A stretch of DNA of 14,743 nucleotides from Bacteroidota bacterium (GCA_003456055.1 DMPG01000251.1:14532-29274), one strand, 5' to 3'. Counted from the stretch's first letter, positions 7,071 to 14,743 are shown. Notes: generated by a model not told the origin, from the letters alone. A program made the numbers and translations.

Positions 7071-8822
7071 TTATTTCTTTTCCATCATTTTTGCTGCGGT
7101 CGATCCGCCTGCTTGCAGGCGGTATTCAATTGGTCCCGAGGAAAAATATTTTGCATCAAATGCAACAATGTGCATACCGGGTTCCATCGTCTTTTTCACA
7201 ATAGTTGTTTCCTGCTGAGTGACGGAATGTTTCAATGTTAGTGAAACGAAATTGCGCTTCGTAATTTCAAACGAAATGTATGTCATCGATACGACCGGGT
7301 TAGGAAAATTTTGAACCAGAGTTATAGAGCTGTTCGGTTTTGCATAACGTGAAAAAAGTGTTTGAGCCTCTGCCAACGGAAGTCCAGTTGCAATGCTTTC
7401 ATTCCCCGCCCGATCAACCGCCGTCACCGTATAGAAATATTCTTTTCCATTCGATGTTTCATCACGGAAGGAAAATTGATCTGAATTTAGAATTGCTAAA
7501 ATATTCTCCGGTTTACGGATGGTAATATTTTTATCGGATGAATGATATACAACATAGTGAAATGGTTTTTCATTATCCGCAGAGATTTCCGGTTCACTCC
7601 ATTTAATCGACACGACAAACTTATCTTTAGAATCAATTGATATATTCCTTGGTACATTCGGCGGAATGGAATCTTTCCAGATCATTCTTGGAACCAGTGC
7701 GGGGTAGCGATAAGCAGGCTCAATCTGATCGATAAGCGCAGCAGCATGTTCGTATCGGAAGAATGCCTGTCCTTCGGCAAAAGCACTCCGCGTAACGTCA
7801 ATTTGTTCACGAATTTCATCTTGAATATTATCGCGGTATGCACCAATTCCGATATAAATATGCCGTCCGTAATTCTCTTTCATCCAGTCATTGCATAATG
7901 CTTCAAAGTCCGGATCATTCGGATTTTTCTGCTCACCGATCGACCAATACAGCTGAGGTACGATATAATCTAGAATTCCTTCACTCAGCCATCGTCGCGA
8001 ATCTTGGAAGACTCCTGAATAACCGTTGAACATCGATTGTGCCCCATTGATGGACTGATAAATACCAAGCGGTGTTGCACCAACTTTGATCCACGGTTTT
8101 TCTTTTTGAATGAATGTATAACACGATCGAACAAATGTTGTGATGTTGTTCCGGCGCCAATCTGCTTTATTCACTCCGTCACTCCAGGTTCTGTACGATC
8201 TCCAATCATCAAATTTTTCCGATGGATATCGGATAAAATCGAAGTGGACACCATCAATATCATATGAGTTCACAATTTCCTTCACAAGATTTTCGGTGTA
8301 TTCACGGGCATCGGGATTTCCCAGATCTACCCACCATTCATTTTCAAATTGACGCACCCAATCACGATGAGCCCGTGTAATATGTTGGTGGTGCTGCGGA
8401 AGAACATCCGCTCCCCATACCTTTGCAACATTGAACCATGCATGCAACTCTAATCCTCGTTTTCGGGATTCGTGAATGGCAAATGCAAGCGGATCCCAGC
8501 CGGGATCTTTTCCCAATTCACCGGTTAGTTGTGCGGACCATGGTTCAATTGAAGATTTATATAATGTATTTCCACGGGGACGAACTTGAAAGAAGATGGT
8601 ATTGAAATTATGTTTTTTCAGTTTATCAAAAATTTCAACAAGCGAACGTTGTTGCTCAACAACATCAGTGGATTTCGGCCAATCGCCGCCAGCAGAAGAG
8701 ATCCAGACAGCCCTGAGTTCATGTTTGGGGGGTTGTGAAAGTGCAATGGAGGAAAGGAAAAAAAGGAATAAAATTAAAATATTACGCTGAGTAATATGTA
8801 CCGACAATAAAGGTGCATCCAT
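7071..8822 (-). CDS. Exported GHL10 glycosidase-like protein with Fn3 and sorting tail
   Basis: A 583-residue protein starting at ATG 8822; TTG 8846 in the same frame would overlap the cyclase gene. Order: signal peptide (hydrophobic about 15-30), a GHL10 (PF02638/DUF187) TIM-barrel domain (about 34-385) opening with ELRAVWISSAGGDWP and containing DGVHFDFIRYP (190-200), a fibronectin type III-like domain (about 390-482), and a C-terminal domain beginning NFPNP (505-509) and ending YRLQAGG near 567-573. That tail resembles the FlgD-like/type A sorting domains of FCB bacteria that use type IX secretion, so the protein is probably surface-bound or secreted. GHL10 relatives are thought to act on glycans; the substrate is unknown. 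It starts one base after the cyclase stop (TAA-A-ATG), so it is the last gene of that unit. Confidence 0.88.
   Translation of the reverse strand: MDAPLLSVHITQRNILILFLFFLSSIALSQPPKHELRAVWISSAGGDWPKSTDVVEQQRSLVEIFDKLKKHNFNTIFFQVRPRGNTLYKSSIEPWSAQLTGELGKDPGWDPLAFAIHESRKRGLELHAWFNVAKVWGADVLPQHHQHITRAHRDWVRQFENEWWVDLGNPDAREYTENLVKEIVNSYDIDGVHFDFIRYPSEKFDDWRSYRTWSDGVNKADWRRNNITTFVRSCYTFIQKEKPWIKVGATPLGIYQSINGAQSMFNGYSGVFQDSRRWLSEGILDYIVPQLYWSIGEQKNPNDPDFEALCNDWMKENYGRHIYIGIGAYRDNIQDEIREQIDVTRSAFAEGQAFFRYEHAAALIDQIEPAYRYPALVPRMIWKDSIPPNVPRNISIDSKDKFVVSIKWSEPEISADNEKPFHYVVYHSSDKNITIRKPENILAILNSDQFSFRDETSNGKEYFYTVTAVDRAGNESIATGLPLAEAQTLFSRYAKPNSSITLVQNFPNPVVSMTYISFEITKRNFVSLTLKHSVTQQETTIVKKTMEPGMHIVAFDAKYFSSGPIEYRLQAGGSTAAKMMEKK
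7105..7122. repeat. Perfect 18-bp palindrome inside the GHL10 tail
   Basis: CCGCCTGC-TT-GCAGGCGG: two 8-base arms around two bases, much more GC-rich than its surroundings. It lies in coding sequence for RLQAGG, 34 bp before the gene end. It may be a dispersed palindromic element or simply codon choice in a conserved tail motif. Confidence 0.6.
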
Positions 8823-8823
8823 T

Positions 8824-11001
8824 TTAATCTTTTGCCTTCGCTTCAAAAATCTGGATTAACGCTTCTTTACCTTTTACTTTAATCGGTTCAAGCTTTTTTA
8901 AGACAATGGAAGTTTCATTCAAGATATAGTTTGCAGAATATTCAGAAATAATAATTTGTCCGCCAATTGCAGCGCTGCACAAACGCGCACCGAGATTCAC
9001 TGAATCACCGATCACCGTAAAATCCATCCGGTCTTCACTTCCCATTGCACCCATGATCATTTCACCGGTATTGATACCAATACCGATTGCAATTTTGTCA
9101 CCGATCAATTCCGGGATCGATCTCATCATCCTCTGAATTTCAATGGAGCACTGCACGGCATGCTTCACCATCTGCTCTCCTTGAAACACTGCAACAAGTT
9201 CGTCACCGACAAACTTATCAATATCTCCTCCGTATTTTTTCACAATAGCTGCTTGCCGGCTCAAAATTGAATTGAGCATCGCAACAACTTTCTCCGGTTC
9301 CACTTTTTCTGAAAATGCAGTGAAACCGCGCACATCGGAGAAAAAGACTGTTGCCACTTTTCGCTCGCCGCCAAGTTTAACTCCCATTTCGGATGCCCGC
9401 TGCACATAATCGACTGTCTCTTTTGACACAAATTTTTCAAGATGGAACCGCTCACGTAAACCTATGATCATCTCGTTAATACGTGTACCAAGTTCGCCAA
9501 TCTCATCCCGCGATCGTATGGTGGTTGAAACAGAGAAATTACCTTTTCCCACCTCACGAACAACATTTCCTAATGCACCAATCGGAGCGACGACTACTAT
9601 GTTCATAAATAAACGAAGAACAATCCACACAAGAAGAATGGTTGCAATGCCTGCAAGAATGGAATACAATTGATTTCGCTCAATGGTTGCATTGATCATC
9701 GCCATCGATGACGTAACACCGACAACACCCCGTATTGTATGGTCGTCACCGTGACAAATCTGACATCGCTTTTCATTCTTCAAGGCAGCATATCGAACGA
9801 AAAATTGTTCTCCGTTGATCCATTGCATTGATTCGATGACAGAATCTTTCTTTAATGATTCACGAACAAATGCCAAACTGCTGCTGTCCTGTTGAATGTT
9901 TACGAATCGTTCATTCGCGAGTTTATCAAATACGCGCAGATCCTTTATCGCAGCGATCTTTCGAACATCGTTGATGAACATTCGCGCATAACTTCCTTTT
10001 CCCACCACCATAATGCTTCGAAAACCCACCCCGATTACCGATTGAAGCATTTCTGTTAACCGAAGTTCTATCTCCGCAGGCTTCATTGTCAATTGCGAAA
10101 GGTCCAATGAAACTTCCATCACACCGCGCCATTGACTTTTTGAGCCATGACACACCTGACATCGTTCTTCATTCCGAAACGGAACCAATCGTGTAAGAAC
10201 AGCATTCTTTTTTTCCCAGCGCTGCACCGGTTGTTCTTGTTCGATTGCAACAACAATAGACTCTGGTTCCGTAGCGTTTTCCTCGTTGCCAAAATGAAGT
10301 GCTCCAAAACGGTCATACACTTTTATTTTTTTAATAAACGGGAGTTGCGATGCACGGTAGACCAGTGTATCCATCAATTCACCCTGACCTGCAAGCATGA
10401 TATTTCTGAAACTTGCAGCGAGCGTATTACTGATGATCTCTGCTACTTCTTGCTGCGTTTCAGTGACTGAATTCGCTCTTATGTCCTTTGAATGAACGGA
10501 CATCAGCATCGGGTTCAGCGTAAGGCGAGTAACTCCACGTACCAAATGATTTCCACTGTGACATTGCTGACATTCGTGGTCATTCAATAATGGTTCTATA
10601 CGAACAAATTCTTTTCCGGAAGAATCATGGGTATTGAACATTACTTCCACTTGGGATTCAATTGCTTTTCGCACATTGATATCACCGGCATCGGCAATAA
10701 TTCCACGTCCCTCATCCGGAAAAACTTCATTGGTTTGATTATCATATACCCGCAATGTTCCCATTTGCAGATTTTCCCGCGCATCTTTCACCAATTCTGC
10801 AGCATACGGGGCTTTGCCGGAAAGCATTACGTTACGAATGCCAACCATTACCGTTTCACCGTACAATCGGGATTTATCCCGCTGCTGCTCAAGCAATACG
10901 TTCGACTCCCGATTGATCGAAAAAATAACATACGACCCGAATCCAACGACCAACACGAGGATGAGAAGCAGGAGAATTTTTATTTCAAGACGATTTTTCA
11001 T
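8824..11001 (-). CDS. Membrane class III adenylate cyclase with triplicated heme c sensor domain
   Basis: A 725-residue protein from ATG 11001; TTG 11013 would add four residues. Order: membrane helix (about 6-28), a large extracytoplasmic region (29-443), second helix (about 444-471), HAMP domain (472-525), and class III cyclase domain (about 545-720). The sensor region is three tandem domains of about 135 residues, each with a helix like FRNIMLAGQG, a strand like IKKIKVYDR, and CQxCH-x6-RGV (CxxCH at 144-148, 281-285, 413-417). CxxCH attaches heme c outside the cytoplasm. The cyclase has both metal-binding Asp (FSDVRGFT Asp556; FVGDE Asp600), adenine-specifying Lys596 and Thr662, and Asn669/Arg673, so it should be active and make cAMP. 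The heme domains resemble DUF3365/Tll0287-like sensors. The signal, perhaps redox, NO or oxygen, is inferred. Confidence 0.9.
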   Translation of the reverse strand: MKNRLEIKILLLLILVLVVGFGSYVIFSINRESNVLLEQQRDKSRLYGETVMVGIRNVMLSGKAPYAAELVKDARENLQMGTLRVYDNQTNEVFPDEGRGIIADAGDINVRKAIESQVEVMFNTHDSSGKEFVRIEPLLNDHECQQCHSGNHLVRGVTRLTLNPMLMSVHSKDIRANSVTETQQEVAEIISNTLAASFRNIMLAGQGELMDTLVYRASQLPFIKKIKVYDRFGALHFGNEENATEPESIVVAIEQEQPVQRWEKKNAVLTRLVPFRNEERCQVCHGSKSQWRGVMEVSLDLSQLTMKPAEIELRLTEMLQSVIGVGFRSIMVVGKGSYARMFINDVRKIAAIKDLRVFDKLANERFVNIQQDSSSLAFVRESLKKDSVIESMQWINGEQFFVRYAALKNEKRCQICHGDDHTIRGVVGVTSSMAMINATIERNQLYSILAGIATILLVWIVLRLFMNIVVVAPIGALGNVVREVGKGNFSVSTTIRSRDEIGELGTRINEMIIGLRERFHLEKFVSKETVDYVQRASEMGVKLGGERKVATVFFSDVRGFTAFSEKVEPEKVVAMLNSILSRQAAIVKKYGGDIDKFVGDELVAVFQGEQMVKHAVQCSIEIQRMMRSIPELIGDKIAIGIGINTGEMIMGAMGSEDRMDFTVIGDSVNLGARLCSAAIGGQIIISEYSANYILNETSIVLKKLEPIKVKGKEALIQIFEAKAKD

Positions 11002-11021
11002 ACTAATACTCAAAGTCCTAA

Positions 11022-11038
11022 TTTTTAGATCCTAAAAA
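11022..11038. repeat. AT-rich hairpin in the HerA-cyclase gap
   Basis: TTTTTAG-ATC-CTAAAAA forms a 7-bp stem with a 3-base loop in the 85-bp gap between the ATPase and cyclase genes. The adjoining 11046-11078 carries three TTAGAA copies. On the transcribed strand no U-run follows the stem, so it is not a convincing terminator; a leader or processing hairpin is possible. Confidence 0.35.
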
Positions 11039-11086
11039 ATTGTTCTTTAGAATTTTGATATTAGAACTTAGAATTTTTCTTTTTTT

Positions 11087-12682
11087 TTAACCTCTCTCTT
11101 GTTTCCACCAGCGGTCAACAACTTCTCCAACATTGGTAGGAAATTCGGTCGCAACCCATTTATCATAGAAGAGAATATCAGCACTATTCGGCGGCGGCTG
11201 AGGAAAATCCAACTGCACTCGCGAAGGAAGTGCCGTTGCATCACCCACAAATAATGCTTCGCCTTGCCGCATAGAAGGGAGCATATCAAACATACCGGCA
11301 AATGAATCGGGAACCAATTTCTTTACAAAATTTTGATCGGCCGGATTTGTAAGCCGAAGAATGACAAAATTATTGCATTGCGAAAGAATTGTTTCAGAAA
11401 GTTCCGAAGGGCGCTGGCTGACGATCATACATGCCACGCCGTACTTTCTCCCTTCTTTTGCAATACGTTCCACGATCTTTCGTGCTGCACGGTTTTGAGG
11501 AGTGGGGATCTGCGGAAGGTAATTGTGTGCTTCTTCAAACAGCATGAGAATTGGAAATTCCTTTTTGTTCTTATTCCAAAAATTGAAATCAAATACTGTT
11601 CGGGCAAGCAGCGCAACGATAGTATTGACAATATCAAATGGAACTCCGCTAAGATCGATCGCTGTGATCTGTTTTTTATTGTCGAGTCCAAGAAGACGAT
11701 TGAGAATATCTTTCAGAGCATTTGAATCCTTGAATTTTTTTGGACGAAACATAAAGCCATATCTCAAGTCGGTCATCTTGCTGTCTAAACGAACAAGGAA
11801 ACGGGTAAATTGTCCGAAGAATGGCCCTTCTCTTACACCGGTACTGGTTGAAATACGTTCGGTATCATAGAATTGGAACTTTGCGCGCACTTCATTCAAA
11901 TCATAAAAGACGGGCGAATCAACGGTGATAATTGATTGCAATTCCTGGTTTCGTGCTTTCTTTGCATTTAAGACAAGGTCTTTCAACATCATGATCTGAC
12001 TTTGAGAGGATGATTCATTTTCATCAACGAACATCTCACGCATCTCTTCAAAATTCATGAACCAGTACGGCATTTCTAACTCGGTGATGTTGATAAGATT
12101 TCCATACTCGCGGAACGCTGCGGAATATTCATTATGAATATCCAATATAATGACGTGAGTATTTTCAAACATTTGTACCTTTTGCAGAATGGAAGCAACG
12201 GTTGTCGATTTTCCGGAACCTGATGAACCGAGTACTGCAATATGTTTTCCGAAGAATTTATTCGGATCGATATATTGACGTTCACCCGGATAACCGGAAA
12301 TATCACCCACCGCGAATCCATATTGAGCAAAGGAAGTAAACATGGCGGAAACACTCTCTTCATCAGTCATAAAGACATCACCGCCAAGCGTAGGAAATGT
12401 TGCAACGCCTTTTTGGAACTTTCCATCGCTAACAGAACCGATGATTTGCGCTTCCAACTCCCTGTTCAATTCGCTCACCTGATACGCTCGATTGATAATA
12501 CCAATAACCTCCACAGTTCCAACGGGCATAACAATAAAAGAACCGATCTGACCGATACGGTAAACTTTTTCATCTACCGTTCGTTCCATCGTATAGAGAT
12601 CTTCATCCAGCGATACTATGAATGCTGAACTGGTTATGCTTTTTATTTTTCCGATGTGGTGTTCTTTAGAAAATTGAGCCAT
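11087..12682 (-). CDS. HerA-like (DUF87) hexameric ATPase
   Basis: A 531-residue cytoplasmic protein of the HerA/FtsK superfamily. An N-terminal beta-barrel (HAS-barrel-like, about 8-75) opens with IGKIKSITSSAFIV. The ATPase core has Walker A GSSGSGKST (152-160), a following strand IILDIHNEYSAAF (178-190), Walker B ILMLFEEAHNYLP (378-390; Glu383-Glu384), and VSQRPSELSETILSQCNNF (421-439), typical of HerA sensor and arginine regions. HerA proteins are DNA-translocating hexamers that usually pair with the nuclease NurA in end resection, or with other effectors in defence loci. No NurA or nuclease is visible here, so its partner is unknown. It is the first gene of a minus-strand unit; the cyclase follows after 85 bp. 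Confidence 0.88.
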   Translation of the reverse strand: MAQFSKEHHIGKIKSITSSAFIVSLDEDLYTMERTVDEKVYRIGQIGSFIVMPVGTVEVIGIINRAYQVSELNRELEAQIIGSVSDGKFQKGVATFPTLGGDVFMTDEESVSAMFTSFAQYGFAVGDISGYPGERQYIDPNKFFGKHIAVLGSSGSGKSTTVASILQKVQMFENTHVIILDIHNEYSAAFREYGNLINITELEMPYWFMNFEEMREMFVDENESSSQSQIMMLKDLVLNAKKARNQELQSIITVDSPVFYDLNEVRAKFQFYDTERISTSTGVREGPFFGQFTRFLVRLDSKMTDLRYGFMFRPKKFKDSNALKDILNRLLGLDNKKQITAIDLSGVPFDIVNTIVALLARTVFDFNFWNKNKKEFPILMLFEEAHNYLPQIPTPQNRAARKIVERIAKEGRKYGVACMIVSQRPSELSETILSQCNNFVILRLTNPADQNFVKKLVPDSFAGMFDMLPSMRQGEALFVGDATALPSRVQLDFPQPPPNSADILFYDKWVATEFPTNVGEVVDRWWKQERG

Positions 12683-12721
12683 AAGCGTATTGTTTGGTGA
12701 AAAATAATGATTGACTTCTTA

Positions 12722-12750
12722 AGTGTAGCGAAAATTGTATATAGTGTCAA
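12722..12750 (-). promoter_or_regulatory. Sigma70-type promoter of the HerA-cyclase-GHL10 unit
   Basis: On the minus strand, TTGACA (12750-12745) and TACACT (12727-12722) are separated by exactly 17 bp. Transcription would start near 12715, giving a leader of about 33 bases before ATG 12682. The -35 is a perfect consensus match. Confidence 0.6.
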
Positions 12751-12785
12751 TGCAGATTAATCGCTCTTATTTTTGGCTTTTACAC

Positions 12786-12802
12786 ATTGATATTGGATCA
12801 AT
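12786..12802. promoter_or_regulatory. Inverted repeat over a -35 box, possible operator
   Basis: ATTGAT-ATTGG-ATCAAT: 6-base arms with a 5-base centre, 17 bp overall. It covers the -35 of the rightward promoter, a common place for a repressor site. No regulator gene is present in the window. Confidence 0.35.
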
Positions 12803-12815
12803 AAACAAGTACAAT
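12787..12815 (+). promoter_or_regulatory. Sigma70-type promoter of the VIT-VWA gene
   Basis: TTGATA (12787-12792) and TACAAT (12810-12815) with a 17-bp spacer. Transcription would start near 12822, about 36 bases before ATG 12858; AAGGAA at 12845-12850 is the ribosome site. Confidence 0.6.
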
Positions 12816-12857
12816 TCTGCCATAGAGTTTTAGCATTACAATAAAAGGAACCCTCTC

Positions 12858-14743
12858 ATGAAATCCCTTTCTCTTTTACTTCTCATTTTTGTTGTAACAT
12901 TTGTTCAAGCAAACGGCGTTGGCGTTATCAATGCCTCAACCGGTGTTTACGCCAGAATGAACGCCTCAATTGTTACTGTCAATGTTGACGATCAGGTTGC
13001 AATTGTATCAACAAAACAAACTTTTAAAAATATTTTAGCTGTAGAACAAACAATAAAATATGCATTTCCATTACCTGAAGGAGCCAGCGGATTAAATTTA
13101 CGATGGTATATTAACGGAGTGTGGTCAACTGCAGTATTTTCATCTTCTCCGCAGGATACAACACTTCCCGGTGGAGGAGGAACCGTTGCTCAAAACTTAA
13201 AAAATTTCCTTGGGACCACTCCGCTCTATTTTGGGATTCCAGAAAAACTAAAAAAAGATTCCTTATTGATAATTGAATTAACGTACGTTCAATTACTGTC
13301 ATATAAAAATGGAAATGTTGATTTTGTATACCCGAACGACTATCGGTTGATACAAACCGCATCTGTCGATTCCCAAATAATCAATTTTTCGGTGAAGTCT
13401 CAACGGACGATCGATTCCATTACATCATTGAATCATTCCGGATCAGTAATTCAAAACTCCGGTAATTCCGCATCAATTGTCTGGAAAAAAATTGAAGGTT
13501 ATGCTGATGCCAATTATCAATTTCGATATACATTACGATCTACAGAATTAGGTCTGTTCAGTTTGAGCACGAATCTCCCTGATTCACTTGGATATTTTGC
13601 GTTCATTGTAGAACCGAATCCGAATACTTCTGTGGATGTACTTAAAAAAGTTTTTACACTCATCATTGATCGTTCAGGCAGTATGTCCGGAACAAAAATG
13701 ATACAAGCAAAGAATGCTGCCAGCTTCATTGTTAATAATCTTAATGAAGGAGATAAATTCAATCTGATCGATTTCGATGATATTATCTCTTCGTTCAGGC
13801 CAAAACATGTTCTATTTACCACGCTATCTCGCGATTCAGCGTTGCAATATATTGCTCAGGTCGACGCCCGTGGAATGACAAGTATCTCCGGTGCATTTGA
13901 AATGGCAATACCGCAGTTTGCATTCACCGCTGATAGCACCACGGCGAACATCATAATTTTTCTTACCGACGGACAGGCGACAGCAGGATTGGTCAACACA
14001 CAAGATATTTTAAATAAAATTCAGACCCTTACAACAACGCTCGAGCGAAAAGTTGCCATCTTTGCTTTTGGAATCGGTGGGGATGTAAACTCGCAATTGT
14101 TAAGCCTCATCTCATCGCAAAACAATGGAATGACAGAGTTTTTAGGAAATGACGAGTTGGAAAAACGCATCACCGATTTTTATTTGAAGATCCGAAATCC
14201 GGTTCTTGTCAATACAACAATGACACTTTCTTCAAACAAAGTCCGTGAAGTCTTCCCAAATCCACTGCCGAATCTCTATAAAGGAGAGCAAATGCTGGTT
14301 ACCGGTATCTATTCTCAAACACCGCCGATCGATCTAACGTTGAAAGGAACTGCATTTGGAAAACCTGTAACGTACAATTATTCATTGGCTCTTTCTGACA
14401 CAGCGATTGCAAAGAATCAATTCCTGCCAAAGATTTGGGCGAAAAAGAAAATTGAAAACCTTTTGGTGAAATTTTACAATCTTCCAACGGGAAGTTTACA
14501 AGCTGATTCTGTAAAAAAACAGATTGTTGCTTTAAGTATCAGTTATGGCGTGATCAGTCCGTTCACAAGTTTTTCAATTGTGAATCCCGGAACTTCGGTT
14601 GAAGATGGTACAACGGCAAATCAAAACAATGTTCCAAACACCTATCGGATTGATGGAAATTTCCCGAATCCATTTAATCCCACAACAACGTTGCGATTTA
14701 CGGTTTCTTCCGACATCCAAAAAATTGTCCGGATAAGAATTTA
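12858..14743 (+). CDS. Exported VIT-VWA domain protein with FCB sorting tail (3' end cut off)
   Basis: The frame is open from ATG 12858 to the window edge (628 codons visible), with AAGGAA seven bases upstream. A signal peptide covers residues 1-18 (cleavage near VQA). A VIT domain follows (about 25-150), seen in ASIVTVNVDDQVAIVSTKQTF and the YAFPLPEGASGLN block. A von Willebrand A domain runs from about 263 to 445 with a full metal site: DRSGSMS (Asp271, Ser273, Ser275), Thr341 and LTDG Asp371. A later region resembles the C-terminal half of inter-alpha-trypsin-inhibitor-like bacterial proteins. NFPNPFNPTTTLRF begins at 601, the start of the roughly 80-residue sorting tail seen in FCB exported proteins, so the whole protein is probably near 690 residues. 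Likely role: metal-dependent protein binding or adhesion at the surface. Confidence 0.9.
   Translation, partial: MKSLSLLLLIFVVTFVQANGVGVINASTGVYARMNASIVTVNVDDQVAIVSTKQTFKNILAVEQTIKYAFPLPEGASGLNLRWYINGVWSTAVFSSSPQDTTLPGGGGTVAQNLKNFLGTTPLYFGIPEKLKKDSLLIIELTYVQLLSYKNGNVDFVYPNDYRLIQTASVDSQIINFSVKSQRTIDSITSLNHSGSVIQNSGNSASIVWKKIEGYADANYQFRYTLRSTELGLFSLSTNLPDSLGYFAFIVEPNPNTSVDVLKKVFTLIIDRSGSMSGTKMIQAKNAASFIVNNLNEGDKFNLIDFDDIISSFRPKHVLFTTLSRDSALQYIAQVDARGMTSISGAFEMAIPQFAFTADSTTANIIIFLTDGQATAGLVNTQDILNKIQTLTTTLERKVAIFAFGIGGDVNSQLLSLISSQNNGMTEFLGNDELEKRITDFYLKIRNPVLVNTTMTLSSNKVREVFPNPLPNLYKGEQMLVTGIYSQTPPIDLTLKGTAFGKPVTYNYSLALSDTAIAKNQFLPKIWAKKKIENLLVKFYNLPTGSLQADSVKKQIVALSISYGVISPFTSFSIVNPGTSVEDGTTANQNNVPNTYRIDGNFPNPFNPTTTLRFTVSSDIQKIVRIRI

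Larger units (their letters stand above)
12683..12857. other. Divergent intergenic control region
   Basis: 175 bp separating the minus-strand ATPase-cyclase-GHL10 unit from the plus-strand VIT-VWA gene. It contains one good promoter in each direction, with the -35 boxes facing each other 36 bp apart and a short inverted repeat over the rightward -35. Confidence 0.6.

Noticed and set aside
8823..8846. TTG 8846 as the GHL10 start
   Set aside because: It would overlap the cyclase gene by 23 bp and lengthen the signal peptide; ATG 8822 is one base after the cyclase stop.
10147..10470. Open frame antisense to the cyclase, and similar ones at 12242-12628 and 11333-11725
   Set aside because: All lie opposite well-supported genes and their products are low-complexity, Cys/His/Phe-rich shadows.
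11046..11078. Three TTAGAA copies as a small CRISPR-like or iteron array
   Set aside because: Units are six bases, irregularly spaced and within very AT-rich intergenic DNA; no repeat-spacer structure.

Overview
The window looks like a chromosomal segment from an uncultured or little-studied member of the FCB group, most likely Ignavibacteria/Chlorobi-like. Two exported proteins carry the tail typical of that lineage: NFPNPFNPTT at the right end and NFPNP...YRLQAGG in the GHL10 protein. The DNA is fairly AT-rich. Several core genes resemble Bacteroidota/Chlorobi versions, for example a glutamate 5-kinase ending without a PUA domain. The best promoter candidates are E. coli-like (-35/17 bp/-10). 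Taxonomy is inferred from protein style only.

Left half, all on the + strand (1-7012): the 3' end of proB; apaG; a lipoprotein serine hydrolase of the class C beta-lactamase fold overlapping a DCC-family (DUF393) thiol protein; an exported SnoaL/DUF4440 protein directly followed by a long coiled-coil PAS histidine-kinase-like protein; a DUF2461 protein; an RluE-like rRNA pseudouridine synthase; and a small exported HEAT-like protein with a strong Shine-Dalgarno.

Right-centre, all on the - strand (7071-12682): an apparent three-gene unit read from a good promoter at 12722-12750. In order of transcription it holds a HerA/DUF87 ATPase, a membrane class III adenylate cyclase whose extracytoplasmic part is a triplicated CxxCH (heme c) sensor domain, and an exported GHL10 glycosidase-like protein starting one base after the cyclase stop. 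On the other side of the divergent promoter region an exported VIT-VWA protein (12858 to the end) runs off the window.

The most notable items are the triple-heme adenylate cyclase and the histidine kinase with an intact ATP-binding domain but Asn at the phospho-acceptor position. The cyclase would couple a periplasmic redox or ligand signal to cAMP. I see no CRISPR, tRNA, rRNA, insertion sequence or phage genes. No gene-free stretch exceeds 300 bases; the largest gaps are 6449-6619 (171 bp) and 12683-12857 (175 bp).
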